Below the pieces are notes generated by a model. The model worked only from the letters and a program-made list of their open reading frames with translations. It was not told the DNA's origin and did not search any database. 64,000 bases of DNA from Clostridia bacterium (GTDB lineage: Bacteria > Bacillota > Clostridia > UBA1381 > UBA9506). Location of the stretch: NCBI GenBank assembly GCA_017546245.1, contig JAFYXI010000071.1:1-64000 (forward strand), given 5' to 3'. The position numbers and the translations under genes were made by a program. Positions 41,721-48,941 of the stretch are shown one piece after another (position 1 is the stretch's first letter; each line of letters begins with the position of its first letter).

Positions 41721-42332
41721 ATGCTGATTAATTTTAACAGAACTGTTGCATATCGCTGCCCTGCCTGCGGCGAGTTTGCATATGGTAATTTTTCTTTGTT
41801 TGAATTATCGGGCCGCAAAGGAATTTCTGTTCAGTGCAGCTGCGGTCATTCATCAATCGAGATTTTACCCGAAAACAAAGTAACATACTCCGTTCGCATT
41901 CAATGTTTAGTTTGCGACGAAGTTCATAAATTTTCGCTTCCCTTTACATCGCTTGCAAAAAAAGAATGCTGCGAATTTACTTGCCCTAATGTTATTGTTG
42001 GGCTTGTATTTATCGGAAAGGACGAGGCTGTAAAAAAGGCTGTATTAGAAAACGAAGCATATGTAAGCGAAGTTGTTGCCGCCTGCGGTCTTAATCACAC
42101 AGGCAAAAACGGAGTTACAATGCTTAAAGCCTTAGACAAAATTCAGGATTTATCTGACCGCGAAATGCTTTTTTGTGAATGCGGTGCAAACATTATAGAT
42201 GTCGAAATTCACGAAGACGATATTATTTTAGAATGCTGCGTGTGCGGCTCTACAATGGTATTGACTACTGATATGATAAGAAACAATAATTTTGCACATC
42301 TGGATAAACTGGTAATTCCCTGCAAACACTAA
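41721..42332 (+). CDS. Cysteine-rich multi-zinc-ribbon protein
   Basis: 203 residues from the ATG at 41721 (GAGG upstream; a 12-residue longer start at 41685 would leave almost no leader after the promoter). At least four zinc-ribbon CxxC motifs: CPAC, CSCG, CLVC with CC, and CECG with CCVCGS at the C-terminus. No enzyme motif. It lies 60 bp before fba in the same direction. Function unknown; perhaps RNA or protein binding. Confidence 0.75.
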   Translation: MLINFNRTVAYRCPACGEFAYGNFSLFELSGRKGISVQCSCGHSSIEILPENKVTYSVRIQCLVCDEVHKFSLPFTSLAKKECCEFTCPNVIVGLVFIGKDEAVKKAVLENEAYVSEVVAACGLNHTGKNGVTMLKALDKIQDLSDREMLFCECGANIIDVEIHEDDIILECCVCGSTMVLTTDMIRNNNFAHLDKLVIPCKH

Positions 42333-42392
42333 AGATGACGATTTATGCTTTTTAAGCTTTAAATTTAGATTATAATTTTGGAGGTAATAAAT

Positions 42393-43241
42393 ATGTTAGT
42401 TACAGGTAAAGAAATTTTAGACAAAGCACACAAAGAGAACTATGCTGTTGGCGCATTTAACGTAAACAACATGGAAATTCTGCAGGCAGTTATTGCTGCA
42501 GCTGAAGAAACACAGTCACCTGTTATTATTCAGACTTCTGAGGGTGCAATTAAATATGCAGGAATCGATTATCTTTCTGCGATGGTTCATTTGGCAGCTA
42601 AAAAAGCAAGTGTTCCTGTTGCGCTTCACTTAGACCATGGTACAACCTACGAAACTATTATTAAATGTATCAGAAACGGCTGGACATCTGTTATGTTCGA
42701 CGGTTCACACTTCCCGCTTCCTGAAAACATTGAGCATACTAAAGAAATCGTTAAAATCGCTCACGCTTGCGGCGTTTCTGTTGAGGCAGAGCTTGGTCGT
42801 TTAGGCGGTATTGAAGATAACATCAGCGTTGACGAAAAAGATGCTCGCTTAACCTCTCCTGACGAGGCTGTTGAGTTCGTAAACGGCACAGGTGTTGATT
42901 ATTTGGCAATCGCAATCGGAACAGCTCACGGTAAATATAAGGGTGAGCCGAAGCTTGATTTTGACCGTTTACAGACAATTAAAGGTCTTTTAAATATGCC
43001 TATCGTTTTACACGGTGCATCAGGTGTTCCTGAAGATTCTATCATCAAATCAACCAAATTAGGTGTTAACAAAATCAACATCGACACCGACGTTCGTGTA
43101 GCATTTACAGAAGGTGTAAAATCGGTTGTTACAACATCTGACGAGTTTGACCCGAGAAAGATTTGCGGACCTGCTCGCGAAAATATGAAAAAAGTTGTAA
43201 TGGAAAAAATGATTATGTTCGGCAGCGCAGGCAAAGCGTGA
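42393..43241 (+). CDS. fba: Class II fructose-bisphosphate aldolase
   Basis: 282 residues. Zinc-binding HLDHG (SVPVALHLDHGTT), VEAELGRLGG and the final histidine in VLHGASGVP, with the phosphate-binding KINIDTD. It cleaves fructose 1,6-bisphosphate in glycolysis. RBS GGAGG precedes the ATG. Confidence 0.95.
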   Translation: MLVTGKEILDKAHKENYAVGAFNVNNMEILQAVIAAAEETQSPVIIQTSEGAIKYAGIDYLSAMVHLAAKKASVPVALHLDHGTTYETIIKCIRNGWTSVMFDGSHFPLPENIEHTKEIVKIAHACGVSVEAELGRLGGIEDNISVDEKDARLTSPDEAVEFVNGTGVDYLAIAIGTAHGKYKGEPKLDFDRLQTIKGLLNMPIVLHGASGVPEDSIIKSTKLGVNKINIDTDVRVAFTEGVKSVVTTSDEFDPRKICGPARENMKKVVMEKMIMFGSAGKA

Positions 43242-43264
43242 GATTAAAGTTAATATAAAATTAA

Positions 43265-43290
43265 GGGACTGCTTGGCAGTCCCTTTTGTT
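43265..43290 (+). terminator. Terminator after fba
   Basis: GGGACTGC/GCAGTCCC stem with loop TTG and TTTTGTTG tail. Confidence 0.85.
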
Positions 43291-43313
43291 GTTTATTTTA
43301 AAATATTAATCTA

Positions 43314-44537
43314 TTAGGCTACAGGATCAGGAGCAGGAGTGGCAGTTGCAGGAGCAGGAGTGGCAGTTGTTTCTGGATAAATATAATTTTGAGTCTGATA
43401 CTCGATAGCATCAACTATTTTATTATCTTCTAATCTTGCGATTACATTATAAGTATAAGTTGCACCACTCTTCTTTAAACTCGAAAGTGACGTAAGTGCG
43501 GTTACAGCATTTTTTCCGCTGCGTGCAGTGTTGTAAACCGCAACAGTCCCTACTTCATCACTATTTGCGAATGTATACTCCGAGCCGTCAACCACAATAT
43601 ACTTAGTTTCTTTATCTGTTACTTTACCTTCTATATATTTAATAGTATCAGTGTCTTGACCATTACCTATATCTCCACCATTTTTGTCAACTATTACAAT
43701 CTCACTATTTTTGTATTCAGCAATAATATTTGCTTTAAAAATTTCGTCACCAGCGAGTGTGTATTGGAATATATCGCCAACTCCTATTCCGCTTAAGTCA
43801 TCGCAATCTTCACTCACTACATAAGATAAAAACACACCATTTTGGAAGAATTGAATTTTCTTCTGTTCACTAGAAATCACTGAAGTCCCTACTACAACTG
43901 CTAATGCGTGCGTTTTAACTGGATCAAGTTTATCATATATTTCAAGCAAATAATTTTCAAACTGTGTAATATCAAAATACAAATTGCTTATAATGCTATC
44001 ATATATTTTTAACCATAAATCATCCTCTATCTTTTCTACATCGAATTTAACATCTATGATTTTTGTTTTATAACAATCTAACAGAACTTCTCGCAGTCCT
44101 TGCGGCGACACTGTATTTCCATTTATATATTTTAAAAAATTTTCTTCATTAAGACTTGCCTTGCTTGTTAATTTTCCTTCAAAAAAATCTCTTACAGGAT
44201 TCAAAGTATCATAATTCCAAATAAATACTTTGTAATCTACCCCATATAAAATATCATCCATAGGTATTATAAGTTTTTCCAATATAACATTTTGCACAAT
44301 GTCTTTTGATGATATCTTCAGTAGCTTTCCACTATTATCATATATAGCAAAATAAGCCTTAAAATCATATGTAAAATTACTAAAAGCAAGTGAGGCCTCT
44401 GCATCCCCGTCATTGTTATAATAACAATCAATTCCAACACGTTCACCGACTGCATTTGTGCTCGTAAAAACCGGCAACGAAAGGCATAAAACCAACATGA
44501 CGCAAATAAGTGATACAACTTTCATAAATTTTTTCAT
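43314..44537 (-). CDS. Secreted protein of unknown function
   Basis: 407 residues from ATG at 44537 (GGAGA 7 bases upstream; a longer frame to 44630 runs through the leader hairpin). Signal peptide MKKFMKVVSLICVMLVLCLSL followed by a likely cleavage site before NAVGERVG. The C-terminal half has KYIEGKVTDKETKYIVVDGSEYTFANSDEVGTVAVYN, a pattern that also appears in SLH surface proteins of Clostridia, and the last 25 residues are a threonine-proline-alanine repeat. It lacks SLH motifs of its own. Expression may be attenuated by the structured leader. Confidence 0.7.
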   Translation of the reverse strand: MKKFMKVVSLICVMLVLCLSLPVFTSTNAVGERVGIDCYYNNDGDAEASLAFSNFTYDFKAYFAIYDNSGKLLKISSKDIVQNVILEKLIIPMDDILYGVDYKVFIWNYDTLNPVRDFFEGKLTSKASLNEENFLKYINGNTVSPQGLREVLLDCYKTKIIDVKFDVEKIEDDLWLKIYDSIISNLYFDITQFENYLLEIYDKLDPVKTHALAVVVGTSVISSEQKKIQFFQNGVFLSYVVSEDCDDLSGIGVGDIFQYTLAGDEIFKANIIAEYKNSEIVIVDKNGGDIGNGQDTDTIKYIEGKVTDKETKYIVVDGSEYTFANSDEVGTVAVYNTARSGKNAVTALTSLSSLKKSGATYTYNVIARLEDNKIVDAIEYQTQNYIYPETTATPAPATATPAPDPVA

Positions 44538-44555
44538 AACCATTCTCCTAACCTT

Positions 44556-44580
44556 TTTATTTAAAAAATGCGCCAACCGA
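44556..44580 (-). terminator. Terminator in the leader of the secreted protein gene
   Basis: On the minus strand TGCGTCAGC-TTCG-GTTGGCGCA forms a 9-bp stem with two G-U pairs and is followed by TTTTTT. It lies before the coding sequence, so it could be an attenuator. Confidence 0.65.
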
Positions 44581-44735
44581 AGCTGACGCACGAAAAACGC
44601 AAGCTCCAATTGTCGCCAAACAAAGTTCATTCCACGATAAAAGGATATGAAAGCAGAGCATATGCATTTTTACCTAAAGGTTCAAAAAAAGCATATCCTT
44701 TATCGCAAAAAATTATTCAACTTTGTTTGGCAAAT
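44556..44735 (-). ncRNA. Structured leader or palindromic element before the secreted protein gene
   Basis: Nested inverted repeats: GCCAAACAAAGTT (44613-44625) with AACTTTGTTTGGC (44719-44731), and inside them CGATAAAAGGATATG with GCATATCCTTTATCG. The RNA on the minus strand would fold to a long stem with an AT-rich head and then the terminator at 44556-44580. It does not match riboswitch classes that I know; it lacks the GACGCAAAGC core of cyclic-di-GMP riboswitches. A MITE-like insertion is another option. Confidence 0.5.
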
Positions 44736-44794
44736 TTATTTTATCACATTTTTAATAATTTATCAATATTTTTCAAAAAAATTCCTTTTAAATG

Positions 44795-44823
44795 TTGAAA
44801 TTACTGTGTTCTTGCGCTATAAT
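44795..44823 (+). promoter_or_regulatory. Promoter of the his-coaX gene cluster
   Basis: TTGAAA (44795-44800), 17-bp spacer, TATAAT (44818-44823), 55 bp before hisZ. Confidence 0.75.
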
Positions 44824-44878
44824 AAAGAATGAATTAATATGCATAAATATGAATTATATACAGAAAGGTATGTAGCAA

Positions 44879-46186
44879 ATGTCAAACTGGAGATTGTACA
44901 CCCCCGAAGGAACAACCGACCTTTTGCCAAAGCAATGTGCAGAAAAAACATCAATCGAAAATGCTATTTCTGACGTTTTTGCAAGCTATGGCTATCAGGT
45001 TGTAGAAACACCCGTTATGCAGTTTTATGATGCATACGACACACCAAGCAGTAAAATGGAGCAGGAAATTTTATATAAGTTTTTTGATAAAGAGGGACGC
45101 ATTATGGTTTTGCGCCCCGATGTTACAACATCGCTCGCGCGAATGGTTGCAACAAAGCTGCCTAACGGACCTTTTCCGCTCAGAATGCAGTACAGCGGCA
45201 AGGTTTTTCGTTATGTAGACAGCTACTCTTCTGTTCAGCGCGAATTTTGTCAGTCGGGTATTGAGTTAATCGGTGCTAAAAACGATATGGCAGACTGCGA
45301 GGTTATTTTGTGCGCTATGGAGGCTCTGCTTGCAAGCGGTCTTGAAACCTTCCAGATTGAAATAGGTCAGGTTGAGTTTTTTAAAGGACTTTTAGAGCAG
45401 GCGCAGTTATCTGATGACGATGCCGAGCACGTTCGCCGCCTTATCGACAAAAAAGATACGCTGGCTTTAGAGGATTATTTAAAAACTCTTAATCTTTCTG
45501 AAGCTGTTTTTGATATTTTAATCAAGCTCCCTACCCTTTTCGGAGAAATTGATATTTTAGATGCAATTGATGAAAGTGTATTAAGCGAAAAGTCAAAAAA
45601 TGCGCTTTTAAACCTCAGAAATATTTATAAAATACTTTCTGAGTGCGGATATGAAAAATATATTTCTATTGACTTATCGTTAGTAAAAGGTACTAACTGC
45701 TATACAGGTATGATTTTTAAAGGCTTTACTCACGGCGTAGGCTTCCCGATTTGCTCAGGAGGCAGATACGATGACTTAATCGCAGAATTTGGCGCTAAAA
45801 TTCCTGCTGTTGGTATGGCAATCGGCACAGACCGTTTGGTTAGTGTGCTTACAAGACAGAATCTCTTAGATTCTGCCATCGGCTCTGATGCTTTAATTTT
45901 CGGCAGTAATCCTGTTTGGTGCTTTGCGCTTTTAACCGCGCTCAGAAATGAGGGTTATGTGGCTGAACAGTATTTAAGCGATGATAATTTCAATAACGCC
46001 GTAGCCTATGCTAAAGCTACTAACGTTCAGGGCATATTTAAAATTGAAGATGATGGCAAGGTTTGTGTTTATAATTTAATCGAAGACACAAAAGAATATA
46101 CAACTATAGATGAACTTTTAACAGAAGATGAACACGACCATGACTGCGATTGCGGATGCCATCACGAGCACGGACATCATCATTAA
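44879..46186 (+). CDS. hisZ: HisZ, regulatory subunit of ATP phosphoribosyltransferase
   Basis: 435 residues, HisRS-like fold without anticodon-binding domain. Motifs include TPEGTTDLLPK, MRYSGKVFRY and a class II aaRS motif 3-like GRYDDLIAEFG. It forms a hetero-octamer with short HisG to start histidine synthesis. The C-terminal ~20 residues form an unusual tail dense in His, Asp and Cys, which looks metal-binding and is not part of the usual HisZ fold. Confidence 0.93.
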   Translation: MSNWRLYTPEGTTDLLPKQCAEKTSIENAISDVFASYGYQVVETPVMQFYDAYDTPSSKMEQEILYKFFDKEGRIMVLRPDVTTSLARMVATKLPNGPFPLRMQYSGKVFRYVDSYSSVQREFCQSGIELIGAKNDMADCEVILCAMEALLASGLETFQIEIGQVEFFKGLLEQAQLSDDDAEHVRRLIDKKDTLALEDYLKTLNLSEAVFDILIKLPTLFGEIDILDAIDESVLSEKSKNALLNLRNIYKILSECGYEKYISIDLSLVKGTNCYTGMIFKGFTHGVGFPICSGGRYDDLIAEFGAKIPAVGMAIGTDRLVSVLTRQNLLDSAIGSDALIFGSNPVWCFALLTALRNEGYVAEQYLSDDNFNNAVAYAKATNVQGIFKIEDDGKVCVYNLIEDTKEYTTIDELLTEDEHDHDCDCGCHHEHGHHH

Positions 46187-46201
46187 TATTTGGAGGATAA
46201 T

Positions 46202-46843
46202 ATGAGATATATAACAATTGCACTTGCAAAGGGTCGCCTGGCAGAGCTTACCGTTGACCTTTTAGAGCAGGCAGGCTTAGAGGTAGATGAGCTTAGACAA
46301 AAGTCACGAAAGCTCATTTTTACAGACGAAAAAAACAAATTTAAGTTTATACTTGTTAAGGCATCAGACGTGCCCACCTATGTTGAATACGGTGCCGCAG
46401 ACATCGGCGTTGTAGGCCGCGATACACTTTTAGAGGACGGCAAGGATTTATACGAAATGATTGACTTGGGCTTTGGCGCTTGCAAAATGGCAGTAGCAGG
46501 TCCTGCCGAGCTTTCAGGCAAGCTTGACGGAATGAGCCATATTCGTGTTGCATCAAAGTATGTAAACATTGCAAAAAACTACTATCAGTTCGAGAAAAAA
46601 CAGTCAGTCGAAATAATCAAGCTTAACGGCTCGGTTGAGCTTGCTCCGCTTGTTGGCTTGTCAGAGGTTATTGTCGACATCGTTGAAAGCGGAAAAACCT
46701 TAAAAGAAAACGGTCTGGTTGTTTTAGAAGAAATATGTGACCTTTCTGCACGTTTCGTTGTAAACCGTGTAAGTATGAAAATGGAACGCGAAAGAATACT
46801 CGATTTGGTTGATAAAATAAAAAAACTGCTGCCAAATCAATAA
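46202..46843 (+). CDS. hisG: ATP phosphoribosyltransferase, short form
   Basis: 213 residues from ATG at 46202 (GGAGG upstream), typical short HisG without the C-terminal regulatory domain. Motifs: [18 protein letters not shown], and the phosphoribosyl-binding E-x8-DIVESGKTL. It needs HisZ, encoded 15 bp upstream. Confidence 0.95.
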   Translation: MRYITIALAKGRLAELTVDLLEQAGLEVDELRQKSRKLIFTDEKNKFKFILVKASDVPTYVEYGAADIGVVGRDTLLEDGKDLYEMIDLGFGACKMAVAGPAELSGKLDGMSHIRVASKYVNIAKNYYQFEKKQSVEIIKLNGSVELAPLVGLSEVIVDIVESGKTLKENGLVVLEEICDLSARFVVNRVSMKMERERILDLVDKIKKLLPNQ

Positions 46844-46854
46844 CGGAGGAACAT

Positions 46855-47478
46855 ATGACTATTACTATTATAGATTACGGCGCAGGAAATCTGCGCAGCG
46901 TCGAAAAAGCTTTTTTATATTTAGGATATGATGTTGACGTAACATCTGACCCCGAAAAAATCGCATCTGCTAAAAAGCTCGTTTTGCCGGGTGTAGGCTC
47001 TTTTCGTGATGCAATGGACAGTTTAAAGGCACACAGCTTAGTTGAGCCAATTAAAGCCGCAATTAAGGCTAAAACACCGTTTTTGGGCATATGCTTAGGA
47101 ATGCAGATGATGTATGATTTCAGCGAAGAGGGCGACGCCGAAGGTTTGGGTATATTAAAAGGCACGATCCGCCGTTTTTCTGATGATATAGGGCTTAAAA
47201 TACCGCAAATCGGCTGGAACTCACTCGAAATTAAGCGTCCGTCTGTTCTTTTAAACAGCTTGGGCGAACAGCCTTTTGTATACTTTGTTCATTCATACTA
47301 CTTAGAGGCCGAAGAACCCGAAACAGTTGTTGCAACAACACATTACGGCATACATCCGCATGTATTGATTGAAAAGGACAACATTTTTCTTTGCCAATTC
47401 CATCCTGAAAAGAGCGGCGAAACCGGACTTAAAATGCTTAAAAACTTTGCCGAATATTCACCGGAGGACTTAAAATGA
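46855..47478 (+). CDS. hisH: Imidazole glycerol phosphate synthase, glutaminase subunit
   Basis: 207 residues. Class I glutamine amidotransferase triad: C in GICLGMQ, and H-x-E in QFHPEKSG. It feeds ammonia to HisF, which is not in this window. 11 bp after hisG; overlaps the next gene (ATGA). Confidence 0.95.
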   Translation: MTITIIDYGAGNLRSVEKAFLYLGYDVDVTSDPEKIASAKKLVLPGVGSFRDAMDSLKAHSLVEPIKAAIKAKTPFLGICLGMQMMYDFSEEGDAEGLGILKGTIRRFSDDIGLKIPQIGWNSLEIKRPSVLLNSLGEQPFVYFVHSYYLEAEEPETVVATTHYGIHPHVLIEKDNIFLCQFHPEKSGETGLKMLKNFAEYSPEDLK

Positions 47479-47903
47479 TTATTCTGGCTTTTTCAGACAG
47501 TCACGGCACTACCTACTCTATTGATGCTGCAATATCTCAAGAGCCGATTGTAAATGCCATAATTTTTTGCGGTGACATTGCAAAGGATGCTGATTACATA
47601 CGCTCAGCATATCCTAACATTCCGTTATACAGCGTATGCGGAAATAACGATTTTTTCTGTTCTGACCCATTCATTGCAATGCCCGAGTTTGATGGTGTTA
47701 AGCTTTATATAACTCACGGGCATAAAGAACGTGTAAAAGCAGGATATTACGGGCTTTTAAGCCGATGTCACAAATACGATTGCAGTTTGTGTGTTTTTGG
47801 GCACACTCATCAAGCCTTTGACGAAGAAATAGACGGAATACATTTGCTGAACCCCGGTTCTATTCGAACATCTGCCGGAACATATGTAAGATTACAATTT
47901 TAA
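47475..47903 (+). CDS. YfcE-like metallophosphoesterase
   Basis: 142 residues. Calcineurin-like motifs: FSDSHG, GDIA, GNND, and GHTH at the C-terminus. A short phosphodiesterase of the YfcE/MJ0936 type. Start overlaps hisH stop, so it is in the same operon; a link to histidine synthesis is not evident. Confidence 0.88.
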   Translation: MIILAFSDSHGTTYSIDAAISQEPIVNAIIFCGDIAKDADYIRSAYPNIPLYSVCGNNDFFCSDPFIAMPEFDGVKLYITHGHKERVKAGYYGLLSRCHKYDCSLCVFGHTHQAFDEEIDGIHLLNPGSIRTSAGTYVRLQF

Positions 47904-47956
47904 ATGGAGATTTTACCACAGAAATTAAAAGCGTAGAATAGTAAAGGAGTTTAAAT

Positions 47957-48727
47957 ATGCTTTTTACCATTGACGTAGGAAACACTAATATTGTACTTGG
48001 AATTTATGATAAGGATGAACTTAAATTCAGCTACAGAATGGCTACCGACAGAACCAAGTCTTCTGACGAGATAGGTTTTTTCTTTCTGCAGATTCTGCAA
48101 AATGCAGGAATTAATCCTTCACAAATTGAAGATGCGGTTATTTCTTCTGTTGTGCCTCCTGTTATGCACTCTTTAGAAAATGCTGTACGAAAATATTTTA
48201 AAAAAGAGCCTATTATTATAAGCAGCTCTGCTCCGCTTGATATGAAGATATTAATTGATAATCCCAAAGAGCTCGGCGCCGACCGGATAGTAAATGCAAT
48301 CGCTGCATACGAGCTTTATGGCGGACCAGCCATTGTAATTGATTTTGGTACTGCCACAACCTTTTGTGTAATAAACAAAGACGGAAATTATTTAGGCGGT
48401 GCTATTTATCCCGGTCTTAAAATATCGGTTGATGCATTGGTTGAACGAACCGCAAAGCTACCGCGTATCGAAATTACTAAGCCGGACAATGTTATCGGCA
48501 AAAACACCGTCAACAGTATGCAATCAGGAATTGTGTACGGCTATGTTGGAATGGTTGATTTTATAGTCAAAAAAATGGCTAAAGAAATTGGTGAAGATAA
48601 CATAAAGGTTATAGCAACGGGCGGTTTATCGACCTTAATTTCAGAAGAATCTGAAACTATAACACATATTGACCGCGATTTGACATTAAAAGGACTTAAA
48701 ATAATTTACGAAAAATATTTAAAATAA
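47957..48727 (+). CDS. coaX: Type III pantothenate kinase
   Basis: 256 residues. ASKHA fold: IDVGNTNIVLG at the N-terminus, ELGADRIVNAIAAYELYGGPAIVIDFGTATTF with the catalytic Asp, and the end ATGGLSTLI. It phosphorylates pantothenate in CoA synthesis. RBS AAGGAG. Confidence 0.94.
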   Translation: MLFTIDVGNTNIVLGIYDKDELKFSYRMATDRTKSSDEIGFFFLQILQNAGINPSQIEDAVISSVVPPVMHSLENAVRKYFKKEPIIISSSAPLDMKILIDNPKELGADRIVNAIAAYELYGGPAIVIDFGTATTFCVINKDGNYLGGAIYPGLKISVDALVERTAKLPRIEITKPDNVIGKNTVNSMQSGIVYGYVGMVDFIVKKMAKEIGEDNIKVIATGGLSTLISEESETITHIDRDLTLKGLKIIYEKYLK

Positions 48728-48731
48728 AGAA

Positions 48732-48886
48732 AAGGGACTGTCTCAACAAGCATATATAGCGAATAATTATGCATCATTTGGCTGTAGGGAATGGATTTAT
48801 CCATTCCGCAGAACGCATTAATGCGTTCCCTGCAATTTATCGTACATAAATATTCATTAAAAATGTTTATTGAAACTGTCCCTTTT
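48732..48886. repeat. Palindromic dispersed repeat, copy 1
   Basis: Outer arms AAGGGACTGTCTCAA / TTGAAACTGTCCCTT, inner palindromes GGAATGGATTTATCCATTCC and GAACGCATTAATGCGTTC. Same architecture as 59852-60012; the inner core of ~45 bp is nearly identical. Non-coding, between coaX and the SLH protein gene, and could act as terminator for coaX. Confidence 0.8.
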
Positions 48887-48898
48887 ACTTTACTTATT

Positions 48899-48936
48899 AA
48901 AACAGGTTGCAGCATAATTGCTGCAACCTGTTTTTT
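48899..48936. terminator. Terminator of the SLH protein gene
   Basis: AACAGGTTGCAGC / GCTGCAACCTGTT stem, 6-base loop and T runs on both strands. Confidence 0.85.
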
Positions 48937-48941
48937 AATTA

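Noticed and set aside
44556-44735. Cyclic-di-GMP riboswitch
   Set aside because: The GATAAAGG start looks alike but the GACGCAAAGC core and tetraloop-receptor are absent.
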